NCBI GenBank assembly: GCA_019009955.1 | Contig: CM032231.1 | Span: forward strand, 110,597,001 to 110,661,000 | From: Riptortus pedestris | Lineage: Eukaryota; Arthropoda; Insecta; Hemiptera; Alydidae | Direction: 5' to 3' | Length of the DNA: 64,000 bases | Shown here: positions 23,647 through 35,126 of the stretch, in pieces | How the letters are laid out: each line of letters starts with the position of its first letter | How positions within the stretch are numbered: the first letter of the stretch is position 1 | Program-made: the position numbers and the translations under genes | The notes under the pieces: generated by a model | Told to the model about the DNA's origin: nothing | Database searches by the model: none | Seen by the model: only the letters and a program-made list of their open reading frames with translations

Positions 23647-24137
23647 AAATACAAAAAGATATAAATACTCTAATAGTAAAATAAATTTAAAAATAATTTA
23701 GTAAAGAGATTTCCTATAGTATTATTCCGATCAATCAATATTTTATAACCAATTTTGCTACAAGTTTAATTTTCTACGAAAATTGATTTTAAACATATTT
23801 TCTCTTGCTACCTTGAAAATAAATAGCTTTTTCTATACCCTCACTCCTAGTAATTAATGTTCCTCTTATAGGACCGGAGCCGCTGAATCCCACGCGTCAA
23901 GTTATTCCAACTCGTAGTTACAGAGAATTTTTATTTTAGGAAAAATACAGCAGAAAAACAGAACAGATGGCGTGTCGAAAGCGTAGAAAATCTGCTTAGT
24001 TTATTCGGCCCCAGCGTGACAGAGCCTTGGTATTTATTAACGCCTTCTTATTGATATTCATGTCCTTTTTTTTTCCATATAATAATCACCGTATCAGAAG
24101 GGTTATCTGACTCCCTCAGCTATTCAATTTGTACACT
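23647..24137. other. Intergenic stretch, no gene seen
   Basis: AT-rich; nothing recognised. Confidence 0.4.
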
Positions 24138-24250
24138 CTTTTTTGTACTGTATGGTTCTACTATAATAAAGTCCGTGAAGCCAGGGGTTGCGATAACTAG
24201 GAAGATTTCGGAAGTAAGTGCGTTACACGCTACTGTCCTCATCGCATCAT
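24138..24250 (+). repeat. Direct flanking repeat, left copy
   Basis: It contains TATGGTTCTACTATAATAAA, a HINE-like 5' terminus (GTCCGTGAAGCCAGGGGTTG) and TACTGTCCTCATCGCATCAT. The same series recurs at 25184-25268 on the other side of the inverted HINE-like element. Confidence 0.6.
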
Positions 24251-24373
24251 GTTTTAGCAGATTTCCCTTAAGGGAAATCAGCTATTGAGGTTGTGCTCAT
24301 GGCGCGATTTTCGAAATTTTTCTTCAAACGTCCATCGATCCTACCCAGGAGATGACGAAAATGAGGTCCGATC

Positions 24374-24424
<51 letters not shown>

Positions 24425-24425
<1 letters not shown>

Positions 24426-24639
24426 TATTATTATTTACGTCCACTTTATACTATGGCTAATCGGGACGGGTGACCTACAGGTTAAATTTTTCTATCCAGA
24501 GTGGCCCCAAGGAGTTTATTTAATAAGACCGTTACTAAATAAATTTCTACTGCCCAGGGCGGGATCGAACCCGCCCCTCTAGATCTACCTCGCGAGATTA
24601 ATACCAACGACTTAACTCACACGGCCAACCTGTGCCCCT
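24425..24639 (-). mobile_element. tRNA-derived SINE, family 1, nested in a HINE-like element
   Basis: Minus strand: head GGCACAGGTTGGCCGTGTGA, B box GGGTTCGATCCCGCCC, body with AGTAACGGTC and AATAAACTCC, and a TAAATAATAATAAA tail. The TA repeat lies on both sides. Confidence 0.8.
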
Positions 24640-24877
24640 ATATATATGTCTGTTAACGTGTTATACCTATATGTTTGTCTAGCTTTAGTAATTTTTGTTT
24701 GATCGTTACCAAACTCGATATTTAATCTTTTTATGTAAAAAAGGAAGATGAAGTTTGTTAATGGCTGAAATCGGACCAGTGGGGGGGGGGGTTAGACGGG
24801 GAATTTTCGAATATTCAAAATATCTCCATTAATTAATGCTGGGGTAGAAAAATTTATTTAATTTTTAATTTATTTAA

Positions 24878-24933
24878 AATTTAATTTGCAATACGATTGG
24901 TTCTATATAACCAAATGTATTGCAAATTAAATT
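24878..24933. repeat. 25-bp inverted repeat (possible cruciform) inside a HINE-like element
   Basis: The arms 24878-24902 and 24909-24933 are reverse complements with two mismatches and a 6-bp spacer (CTATAT). They are the TTTAATTTGCAATA segment of the family present twice in opposite directions. Confidence 0.75.
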
Positions 24934-25183
24934 TACTATAAATATTGTTATATACATTTATTCTCTATCTTGAATATTAACCGAGATATTTGCATTTGTA
25001 TTAAGTGTGTGCGGATAACAAATATGAGATCGGCTGAAGTCGGTTATATTTGGGACATTCCACCGAAAGCTACTTCGACTCTCGTGAAATTGCTTTAGAG
25101 ACTCGTTACTACTACTGTTATTAGTAGGCAGGTTTCTCTGTTGTAAAACTTCACGTGGAAAATCTGTTTAGTTTACGCAGCTC

Positions 25184-25268
25184 CTTTTTGTTCTTTATGG
25201 TTCAACTATAATAAAGCCCGTCAAGCCAGGGGTTGCGTTAACACGTTACTGTTCTCATCTCACCATAT
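25184..25268 (+). repeat. Direct flanking repeat, right copy
   Basis: TATGGTTCAACTATAATAAA, GCCCGTCAAGCCAGGGGTTG and TACTGTTCTCATCTCACCAT repeat the order of 24138-24250, with an internal gap of about 25 bp. Confidence 0.6.
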
Positions 25269-25840
25269 ATTCTCTATTTTCAAATAAGAATTCGATGAGT
25301 GTGAGTGTGTGTGTGTGTGCTTACGGGCGTATTTTATAGAGACTCTATAAATATCAATAGTTATAAGAGGGGGCTACAACATTCCGTTTATCGAGTCGTA
25401 AAGTGTTGTTTAAATATAATAGAAGCCATGGATGAAATATATAAGCAAAGCCAGATGATATATTGTAGAGTGGCTTGCTGATACATTGGCCGTTGGGTGG
25501 TGGCGCTATCTAGATCGAAAGCCTCTATTCCACTATCGGGGACTAGCTATCAGGCCCTGTCCCTTCTCGAGGGAAAAAAATGGCTCCTTGCCCCCCTTCA
25601 AGATTTAATTTCCCCCAACACCCTCCGAGACCGGATATGAGGTTATTCCAGACCCCCTTCTCTCAGAACAGCCCTTTAGACGGTCATCTCCTCAGGCAAC
25701 TACAGATAAACTAGGGGAGTCACTTACTCTTACCCTCAGTTCGTTAGTATTCTTAGTTCCCAGCCGTTTGTTACACTTGGAATGAGATAATTATTCTAGA
25801 TTTATAGATAGTCAAACAACACTTTTAGATGATAGATAAC
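25269..25840. other. Intergenic stretch, no gene seen
   Basis: A (GT)n tract lies at about 25301-25320. A GC-richer part at 25480-25700 has no supported frame. Confidence 0.4.
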
Positions 25841-26432
25841 GTCTGTCACGCAGGGCCTGCGTAAACTAAGCAGATTTCCCGCTCGAAGTTTAACAATAGA
25901 TAAATCCACGACTACTTACCGCTAAGTGAATAAATACAAACGATAATGAGAAACCTCCAGACGGAAAACCTTTGAAATGTAAACAAACAGTTCTGCCAAC
26001 TTCTTACTGGAAAGCAAAACAATTACTGTAATATATCTGAATATAATGTATTAATTTGATTGAAAACTATTTACTATATCTAGTACTGTAATTTATAATG
26101 AATCAGAATAATTTTTATCTCGATCAATCAAATTTAAGTAGTTTCGAGATATTTCGAATTTTTGAAATTCTCCCCCTCTAAACCCCCCGCTCACCCTGGT
26201 CCGATTTCAGCCGTTAACGAACTTTATCTTTCTTTTTACATAAAACGACTAAATATCGAGTTTGATAACGGTTAAACAAGAATTGCGACCTCTAGAGCTG
26301 TAACAGACAAATATATGCATATACAGTTTTGAACGGACCTTATTTTCGTCATCTGCTAGGTAGGATCGATGGACATATAAGAAAAATTTCGAAAATCGTG
26401 TCATGTGTACAACCTCAAGGGAAATCTGCTAA
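25841..26432 (+). mobile_element. HINE-like element, type II; first of a head-to-tail pair
   Basis: It starts GTCTGTCACGCAGGGCCTGC. The microsatellite is reduced to a few TATGCATATA units and the hairpin loses one arm (CCTCAAGGGAAATCTGC). It ends CTAA at 26432, and after three A the next element starts at 26436. Confidence 0.75.
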
Positions 26433-26435
26433 AAA

Positions 26436-26998
26436 GTCCGTCAAGCAGGGCTGCGTAAACTAATCAGATTTCCCTAGTTTAGTTTAACAATAAATAAATC
26501 AACATATTGGTAACACAATAGCCCAGTCAATATCAAGTGAATAAATACAAACGATAATAAGAAACCTCTAGACGGGAAGCATCTGACACATAAACTAACA
26601 GATGTGCCTTCTCACAGGAAAGAACAACAATTAGTGAAATATATCAGAATAAAGCATATTAATCTTATTGAAAACTATTTACTATATCCAGTACTGTAAT
26701 TTATAATGGATCTGAATAAATTTTATCTCAACCAATCAAATTTTAGTAGTCCAAGAACTATAGACCGGGAGGAGTGCAACAGTACATATTTGCATTTATC
26801 TTTTACAATAACGGTCTCTTGAATACAATATAAGGTACTTAAGAGTCGAATAATATGGTTTATTACATAACAGAGTATTGTTTATGTAACATGAGTAGAA
26901 GTGGGGATTTGCTGAAGGCTGAAAACTGAAAAATGCAGATATCTATATGACAATATTTATAGTACATTTAATTTTCAAAATGATTTGTTCTATACGCT
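26436..26998 (+). mobile_element. HINE-like element, type II, 3'-truncated; second of a head-to-tail pair
   Basis: It starts GTCCGTCAAGCAGGGCTGCG directly after the preceding copy. It is cut off after TTTTCAAAATGATTTGTTCTA, where an inverted copy begins. Confidence 0.75.
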
Positions 26999-27142
26999 TT
27001 CAGCAGATTTCTCTTAAGGGAAATCAGCGATTGAGGTTGTACTCATGCCGGAATTTCCGAAATTTTTCTTCAAATGTCCATCGATCCTACCTAGTAGATG
27101 ACGAAAATAAGAACCGTTCAAAACTGTATATATATGTATCTA

Positions 27143-27237
<95 letters not shown>

Positions 27238-29290
27238 ATATATATATAAAATTGTAACCTCTGTCTGTACATTGATTTTTTTCGCGAAATGTCACGATAA
27301 CTTTTCGTTTCACATGTCATAGACACCATAACTGCATTTTGTTTCTTTGGTGTCTGTTTGTTTGTTTGTTTGTTTATTTGTTTGTTTGTTTATTTGTTTG
27401 TTTGTTTGTTTGTTACCTTTTCACGCATAAACGGCTGAACCGAATTTTATGAAACGTGGTATGTATATTACTACTAACCCAACTTAGACTTTAGGCTATA
27501 TTAATATTCTCTGAGACGAACAGGAGTGGGGGTTATAAGGGAAGCCAGAAATTAAAAATAGCGATAGTTCGTTTCCTATTGGTTTTTTTGGCAAATATGA
27601 ATATAACAAAAGTTGTTTATTTTGTTATTTAGAGTAACTTTTGTTATTTACACTTTTTTCGTATACCGAATTATAAACGAGATATGCGCTAAAAACTATA
27701 GCGGAAGTGAACAATTTTATTTGGGATAAAAGACCCTACCGAAATAAATAAAACTCGGTATATGTATTACCACTAACGCTTTCATTACAAAAAGGCATGC
27801 CAACATTTCTAGCGACGGGCAGGAGTGGGGTTTATAAGGGAAGCCAGTAATTAAAAATAGCGATATGTCGTTTCCTATTGGGTTTTCAACAAAAATAAAC
27901 ATAACAAAAGTTGTTTATTTTGTTCTTTAGAGTAACTTTGGTTATTTACACTTTTTTCGTATACCGAATTATAAACGAGATATACGCTAAAACCTATAGC
28001 GGAAGTAAACAATTTTATTTGACACAAAAGACTCAACCGAACTAAATAAAACTCGGTATGTGTGTTAGCACAAACGCCTTTATTATAATATGCCATACTA
28101 ACATTTCTAGGGACCTGTTGGAGTGGGGGTTGTAAGGGAGGCCTGAATTTAAAATAGCGGTATTTCGTTTTCTTTTCGGCATACATAAACATAACAAAAG
28201 TTGTTTATTTTGTTATTTAGAGTAACTTTTGTGATATTCATTTTTGTCTTTTAACAAAGTATAAACGAGATATATACTATAAACTAAAGCGGGAGTCCAC
28301 TATTTTATTAGGCGCTAACGATTGAACCGAACTTAACAAAACTCGGTATGTCGATTAGCATTAATTCTTCCATGATTATAAGCTATATTAAAATGTTTAG
28401 GTTAGAACGGGAGTGGGGGCTATAAGGGAGACCTGAAATAAGAATTCGCGATATTGTGATTCTTATTGGTTTTTCAGCGATATTTTATAAAAATACCATC
28501 ATTAGTCAGTCGACTACGATTTCCCGGGCATCGTCGGGTATATTAGCTAGATTGTATACAGAAAATACGTACATTATAGATGATATTTAATAATAATAAA
28601 TGCTATCCATGATTATGATTTGAATTATTCACGGTGTGTCAAACAGTGGAGAGGGAATGATTAGAGACTTATTTTCATTTATTCTTCAAATCAAAAATTT
28701 TATTTTCCATAAGTCGCCCAACGGACCCTTACGGGAAGAAATGAGCCCAGACGGGAAGAGCAGTTGTACAAGTTGAAGCATTTGCCAAAAACAAAATAGA
28801 ATATTTCCGTCTCAAATGATTTCCCGAGCGAAGCCGGGTACCTTGGCTAGTATATATATATATATATTTGTCTGTTACCGCTCTAGCGGTCGCAATTTTT
28901 GTTTAATCGTTACCAAACTCGAAATTTAGTCGTTTTATGTAAAAAGGAAGTTTTATGCGGCTGAAATCAAACCAGTGGGAGGGGGGGGGGGTTTACAGGG
29001 GATAATTTTCGAAAATTTGAAATATCTCCGTTACTATACGTCGGATCGGAATATTGTACAAAATCAATCTTATTGCAAATTAAATTTACTATAAATATTG
29101 TTATACACATTTATTCTCTATCATGAAAATTAACCGAGATATTCGCATTTTCATTAAATCTGGGCGGCTTATCGGATGGGTGACTTTCCCGCCAAAAGCT
29201 AGTTCGGCCGTTTCCTTAACTGCTCGACTCTCGTGATATGTCTTTATTGTAAAACTTCACGTGGGAAATCGCAGCCCCTGCTTGACGGAC
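26999..29290 (-). mobile_element. HINE-like element, type I, split by a Helitron
   Basis: Reverse orientation: CAGCAGATTTCTCTTAAGGG hairpin at the left end and GCCCCTGCTTGACGGAC at the right end. A (TATC)n/(TA)n microsatellite at about 27125-27234 holds a Helitron (27235-28850), and the element resumes with TTTGTCTGTTACCGCTCTAG. Confidence 0.78.
27235..28850 (+). mobile_element. Helitron, non-autonomous, copy D
   Basis: TCTATATATATAAAATTGTA at the start, with the A-TC context intact. Four monomers of about 297 bp begin near 27432, 27730, 28030 and 28320. Two Helitron-like 3' ends follow each other: a decayed one with CTAG at 28547-28550, and a good one (CCCGAGCGAAGCCGGGT, CTAG at 28847-28850, then T). 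The outer end is taken as the true one, because the HINE host resumes there. Confidence 0.8.
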
Positions 29291-29295
29291 TTTTT

Positions 29296-29467
29296 CGAAC
29301 TTGGTAACGATCATACAAAAATTGAGACCACTTATTTATACATATATAATTTGGAACAGACCTCCTCAGCTCCTGAGTAGGATCGATTGACATTTGAAGA
29401 AAATGTTCATAAATTTCGTCGTGAGTACGATCTTAATAGTTGAATTCCCTTTAGGGAAATCTGCTAA
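29296..29467 (+). mobile_element. HINE-like element, 5'-truncated
   Basis: It begins in CGAACTTGGTAACGATC, has almost no microsatellite, and ends in the hairpin ATTCCCTTTAGGGAAATCTGC plus TAA. Confidence 0.65.
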
Positions 29468-29573
29468 AAATACTGTTGAGTATTTTATCTAACTAGAAAG
29501 AGGGGGAAATAAAGCTATCATTCATTTAAATTAGATATCTAATTACTAGAAAGTAAGCATTCTTAAATGAAAA

Positions 29574-30062
29574 GTCCGTCTCGCAGTAGCTGAGTTAACT
29601 AAGTAAATTTCCCACATGCGTCACGTATTTGCATTTATCTCAAAACGTGAAAGTTCAATGAGAATAACATTAGGGTATTTAGGCTTCAAATAAAGTGCTT
29701 CATAATATTACAGCTTCTTGTTAATATGACATGAGTGGTAGTGATGTCATGGGTTTTACTGATGGCCGAGAACTAAAATATACAAATATCTCTGTTAATA
29801 TTCAATTTAGAGAAAATATGCATAGGGCAACATTTATGGAATATCACATTTGCAATGTGACACAATGTTTCGATCCGACGCATATCAACGCAGATATTTA
29901 TTCTCCCCATCTAACTCCCCGAGTTTATTAACGATCTGAAGTAAATAGCGACCGCTAGTGCAAGTGTAGAAAAAATATATATAAACACGTACTTCAATTT
30001 TTCGAGAATCCCGTCATGAGTACAGCCTTTATAGCTGATTTACCATAGGGAAAATCTGCTAA
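29574..30062 (+). mobile_element. HINE-like element, type III, internally shortened
   Basis: Start GTCCGTCTCGCAGTAGCTGA, type III segment, body with deletions, short TATATA patch, and a decayed hairpin GATTTACCATAGGGAAAATC with TGCTAA. Confidence 0.65.
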
Positions 30063-30536
30063 AATATGTATACTAAGCTAGTTGTCCGTGAGTCTGTAGC
30101 ATGAAACTCATACGCATAAAAAGTAGGGCATATGGATAGGGGGTAGATTGGACATAGCAGAGATCATGATGATTTTCAAACATCGGATTCTCAACATAAA
30201 CGTGTTGGTATGACACACTGTTGATCTGTTCTCCACATATATTATCAATAATTGTAAGTAAAAATACGATGAGTAATCGAAGGCTGAAAAAAAGAGAGAT
30301 TTATGGTACAGAAAAATCTAAAGAACAACAATTGGGAGACATCAATTGTTTGGCAAGATTTGGCCTATAATATTTTTCGATCTGACACATCATAATGGAG
30401 ATATCTAACTTCTTGCCGAGTATTGTTCCATACTTCCTGTACAATTGAAAAATCGTTCCTTTCTGTTCAAAGTACTACTTCTTAATTTCATTTTCAATAT
30501 TCAAATTTCTATTTAGAATTAAAAATGGGCAGAGAT
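30063..30536. other. Intergenic stretch, no gene seen
   Basis: Nothing coding is recognised. TTTTTCGATCTGACACATCA near 30375 suggests a decayed HINE-like patch. Confidence 0.35.
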
Positions 30537-30740
30537 CAGCCATGCCAGTTAAAGCGTTGGCCTTAACGAACTTTGTAAATCTAGAGCCGTGGTTTGTTTC
30601 TCCCGGGGAAATAGGAATTTATATAATGGGGGAATTATTAAATAAATGCTTTTGTCCCAACCTGGCTAGAAAAGGGTGGAACCCTGTTGATAATCCCGTT
30701 CCAATTAGCCGAAGTTGCATACAGTGGACATAAATGAATT
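30537..30740 (+). mobile_element. tRNA-derived SINE, family 1, decayed B box
   Basis: GCCATGCCAGTTAAAGCGTT head, AATAGGAATTTA body, CTGGCTAGAAAAGGGTGG and CCAATTAGCCGAAGTTGC blocks. The B box region (GTTTGTTTCTCCC) is disrupted. Confidence 0.7.
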
Positions 30741-31067
30741 ACACGACATATTGAGAATTACATATTATATTAGCCTGAACTGATATATAAATTCCCTATG
30801 TTCGCTATTAAATTGAACCATTAGCATTTATTTGCCAGAGGTCAAGTGTCTATTATAATTTTACGTAAACGTTTAACTTGTTACTTGATTTGACATTAGG
30901 TCATTAAATGTATGTTTCACATGATCCTTTGAATCCATCAATGTACAGCTCGTTAAGTGATGACATGTTGAGTTCTTATTTGGCAACCTCATTAAATAGA
31001 TTAATATGTCTATATATAAATATAGTCGTGATATGCAGAAAGGGGGGGGGTATTATGTATTAATACA
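30741..31067. other. Intergenic stretch, no gene seen
   Basis: AT-rich; nothing recognised apart from a short G-run near 31041-31050. Confidence 0.35.
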
Positions 31068-31237
31068 CACAATGTCATGTGAATCGTGAGTTCGATTCTC
31101 ACCTGGACAAATGGAATTTATTTAGTGACGAACTCATCAAATAAAATCCTTAGTTCCACCCTGTCTAGGAAAGGGTGGTTACCTGTAGGCAACAAGTCCC
31201 AATATTAGCCTTAGTATAACAAAGGGTTAATAAATAA
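31068..31237 (+). mobile_element. tRNA-derived SINE, family 1, 5'-truncated
   Basis: B box GAGTTCGATTCTCACC, full body and a TTAATAAATAAA tail. A HINE-like element starts right at the A-rich tail. Confidence 0.75.
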
Positions 31238-31238
31238 A

Positions 31239-32040
31239 GTCCGTCACGCAGGGGCTGCGTAAACTTAGCAGATTTCCCATGTGAAATTTTACAATAGAGA
31301 ATTCACCACACTGGTAACACAACACCACGGTGATTAAATACAAACGGTAACGAGAGTCTTTCACTTAATTAAAATAAATTCCCAAATGAAACGGCTTCTG
31401 AATTGTAAGAATAATTTATAATTTAATAACTCAAATTTTAGTAATCCAAGAAATAAAGAAGGGGGGGGGCGGAAGAACAGAACATATTTGCATAAATCTC
31501 ACAATGTAACGAAGGTAAGATAAGGTTAGGAAAGACAGGTGAGGTTAGAAGAAGCTTCCAACTGAGCCGAGAAGTTACGAAAATGGCCGACCTAATCCGA
31601 ACTATACCCAACCACAGACTTCATAAAAATGCAAATATCTCGGTTAATATTCAAGATAGAGAATACATGTAAATAACAATATTTATAGTAAATATAAGTT
31701 TCAATAAGTTTGGTTCTGCACAATTTTTCGATCTGATGCATAATAACGGAGATATTTTGATTTTTCGAAAATCCTCCCTCTAAACCCCCCCCCCTCCCTC
31801 TAGTCCAATTTCAGCCATTAACGAACCATAAAACGGTTAAATATCGAGTTTCGTAACGATCAAACAAAAATTGCGACCGCTAGAGCGTTAACAGACAAAT
31901 ATATATATATATATAATTTTGAACGGACCTCATTTTTGTCATCTCCTGGGTAGGATCCATAGACATTTAATGAAATTTTTCGAAAATCGCGTCATGAGTA
32001 CGACCTCAACAGCTGATTTCTCTTAAGGGAAATCTGCTAA
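31239..32040 (+). mobile_element. HINE-like element, type II (longer variant), complete
   Basis: Both termini are present: GTCCGTCACGCAGGGGCTGC to hairpin TTTCTCTTAAGGGAAATCTGC plus TAA. It has a GGGGGGGGGCGG tract at about 31460 and a segment AAGGTTAGGAAAGACAGG shared with the inverted copy at 60226-61020. The microsatellite is short. Confidence 0.8.
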
Positions 32041-32907
32041 AAAATAAAGTATAGGTAGACCTATTAAAACTGGAGACCGCAGATGGTAGAACGGAAGAAT
32101 TTAAGAACAAAACTTGGTCTGCCAAAGAGTCCAGAGAATCAATGGTGATGTATAGCAAGCCTGGCGGGACTCCTTGTGTGCTATCAAGAAAAGCAAACTC
32201 AAGACTTGGGATTTCTGATCTGAATTGAACTCGTCATCATACTGAAAAAAGGTGTTTAATATTTTAATAGTGCAGAAGAATGCATCTGGAGAAGAGTTTG
32301 ATTTTGGAAAAGATGGGTTGAAGACATCCGCTTTATAGAAGCTTGGCTCAGAACAGTGAAGAATGGTCAATTATTATGGTACGTGTGGCTTAGGTCGTTC
32401 AAGAACTGTTGTGAAGTCTGTCAACCGAGATTATGGTATATAATTATGACGTTTGACGGAGTTAATATTAATTAGTTAGCAGAGAGAGAAGCGACTCACA
32501 GTATGGGGTCGTGAGTAGAGAAGTGATAAAATATCCTACTATGAAGTTTTAATGGCCCATTAATTTATGACCCCATTAAAGCTTTAACCTATTGATTTGT
32601 CGAACAAAGAGCCATTCGTTCTTTGCTCCCCGCATTATTGAGCAGGGCAGAATTATGAGGATGTTGGTCAAGCTCCGAATAAAATATAATGTCTTTATGT
32701 ATTGCTGTACGCATCGTCGTCAATAGAGGAGGCCTCTATTACCTTCAACAATTTGATCAAACATTCATGGCGAAAACTGAACAGCCTGTACATACTTTCT
32801 GCAGAATGTGTCTTCAGCTAGATGGGTAATATCCAATTTGCAGCCATATCTGCTTGGACGTTTGAGTCGTAACCTTGAAAGACGATATTGTTACGTTTAT
32901 TACAAAA
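32041..32907. other. Intergenic stretch, no gene seen
   Basis: An 89-codon minus-strand frame (32101-32370) has no recognisable motif. Composition is more even than in the surrounding repeats, so an unrecognised old element or exon cannot be excluded. Confidence 0.3.
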
Positions 32908-33384
32908 GTCCGTCACGCAGGGGCTGCGTAAACTAAGCAGATTTCCCACGTGAAGTTATACAGTAGATAAATCTGCCCAATAACAACTGTTGTAGTAAGG
33001 TATCTCTAAACCTATTCAAGAGGGACGAATAGTTATGGAAACGGCCGCCAGAGCTCTCGGCGGAACGTCCCGAACATAACCGAACCCCTGCCGATCAGAA
33101 TACAAATGCAAATATGTCGGTTAATAGTCAAGATAGAAAATAAATGTATAGAACAATATTTATAGTAAATTTAATTTGCAATAAGATTGGATCAATACGA
33201 TTTTTCGATCCGACGTATAGTAACAGAGATATTTCGAATTTTCGAAAATCCTCCCCTCTAAACCCCCCTCCCACTGGTCCGATTTCAGCCGTTAACGAAC
33301 TTGATCTATCTTTTTACATAAAAAGACTAAATAACGAGTTTGGTAACGATCAAACAAAAATTGCGACCGCTAGAGCGGTAACAG

Positions 33385-33428
<44 letters not shown>

Positions 33429-33552
33429 TTTTGAACGGACCTCATTTTCGTCATCTACTAGGTACGATCGATGGACATTTGAAGAAAAATGTCGAAAATT
33501 CCGTCATGAGTACAACCTCAATAGCTGATTTCCCTGAAGGGAAATCTGCTAA
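32908..33552 (+). mobile_element. HINE-like element, type I, complete
   Basis: One of the best copies: exact 5' start, AGCAGATTTCCCACGTG, (TA)n at 33390-33425, hairpin and CTGCTAAAA. It carries the longest version of the recurrent HINE frame (33144-33434, 96 codons). Confidence 0.85.
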
Positions 33553-34744
33553 AATCAGTAATAAATGGTTATTAGAGTTCTTTCAGATTGCATAATTAAA
33601 CACAGAGTCTACAGAGGTTTTATCACTTATCAATTTATTTAACAGTGTACAACACACTTGGTTAATTATTCTTAACTGGTACACACAGAATGCGCTGATA
33701 GCTTCACTGGTAATTTGGAAATATAAACTCAGAAGAATGAAAAGTAATGAATCTACAATGAAAAAAGCCTGCTTCGTATATATGTATATTATACTTGTTT
33801 CCTATCATTTCTGTTATTTTAATTAATGTTTTTTGTCATAAAATAAATTTATTCGTAAGTAACAGTATTTTACTTTAATTTCCTTTCAAATGTTGCAGTT
33901 TAAGGTTATACTATTACTGGGATTGAAATGCGATCTGACAGACACAGCGCGACTACTTATGTAGCAAACCTGGGCGCGACTACTGGTGTGTTAAAATTAC
34001 TGGTTCCCTTGAACTTGAAAAAACCCTGAAGTTGTGGGATATAAAGCAAAGCTTTCTATTTACATAAGCTTACCGCATTAGATAATTGGTTGTGCTTGAA
34101 TTCCCTGTGTGTTTGGCCTCCGACCTGCTCATCTTACCATTCCTAGCCGATCCCAACTAGCATCTGCGTGCCTCACATTGAACCCTGTGCGGTGGAAGAT
34201 CAGTAGGAATTCCAAACTGGATGCTCTCTGCTTACAACCAACTGGAATGAACGTGGCTGTACTCTCTTTGTTGTGTGTGGTTGCTTTTGTGCCTATACCT
34301 AAACTGAACATGTCTAATGCCTTGTTGAGAATATATTTCCAAAATAGTCTCCATTATAACCTACACAAATTACAGATACTTTTTTCCTATAAAAAAAAAA
34401 AAAGATATTGTTAATTGAGATATATGAGAAAACTTTAATTATATTAGATGTTTATAAATTACCCATTTAGTTATATTGAAGCTCTATGGTGATTGTCAGG
34501 CATTAATTAAAACACTATTCAATTATTTCATATTTAGTTCAATGAGAACTAGATTAGCTAGAACAATCCGAGTTTATTTTCAGTTTTCTAATTTCCCACC
34601 TCTAAACCCACTCCTCTCTTATCCGATTCAAATCGGAATTAAAACTAAGAAATACTTGATATCAGAAAACAAAAAAATGATAAAAGAATAAATATTAAAT
34701 AAAAAAAAAAATTACTCGTTGGCCCAGTGGATTGGTAGGCCTAA
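33553..34744. other. Intergenic stretch, no supported gene
   Basis: Overlapping frames on both strands at 34109-34414 have no recognised motif. GCGCGACTACT occurs twice at about 33947 and 33974. A diverged C-rich HINE-like patch (CACCTCTAAACCCACTCC) lies near 34598. Confidence 0.35.
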
Positions 34745-34972
34745 ATGGTCCGGTTACAGCCGTTAATGAACTTGATCTTTCATTTTACATAAAATGCTTA
34801 TATGTCAAGTTTAGTAACAATAAGACAGAAATTGCGACCACTAGAGCGGTAACAGACAAATATATAGATATATATAATTTTGAAAGGACCTAATTTTCAT
34901 TGTCTTCTAGGAAGGATGATGGATGGACGTTTTTTGAAAATCACCTAAATAACTGATTTCTCTTAAGGCTAA
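34745..34972 (+). mobile_element. HINE-like element, 5'-truncated, hairpin lost
   Basis: It begins GGTCCGGTTACAGCCGTTAA, passes the AACAGACAAATATA block, and ends with TTTCTCTTAAGGCTAAAA without the second hairpin arm. Confidence 0.6.
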
Positions 34973-35126
34973 AACCTTCTGAAATATGTAAAATATTTTA
35001 AAATATATGTGAGTAAAATCACTTTAACCTCACCATTTTTCTTGGCTCATTGTCTGAGTTTGACAATTAAGCTTACATCTTTTACAAAGCTATTATTGGT
35101 GAATGATTGCTGATACTTACTACTTT

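Larger units (their letters stand above)
24254..25183 (-). mobile_element. HINE-like element, type I, carrying a SINE in its microsatellite
   Basis: Reverse orientation. It starts TTAGCAGATTTCCCTTAAGG and ends ACGCAGCTCC, having lost the last 15 or so bases of the 5' terminus. A family 1 SINE (24425-24639) splits the (TA)n. Part of the body is duplicated in inverted form at 24878-24933. Confidence 0.75.

Noticed and set aside
31500..31560. Insect telomere repeat (TTAGG)n suggested by AAGGTTAGGAAAG
   Set aside because: Only one or two degenerate units are present, and they belong to a type II HINE-like element also found at 60226-61020.
34109..34414. Overlapping 101-codon and 60-codon frames on opposite strands
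   Set aside because: No recognisable domain, and overlap on both strands in unremarkable sequence is expected by chance.
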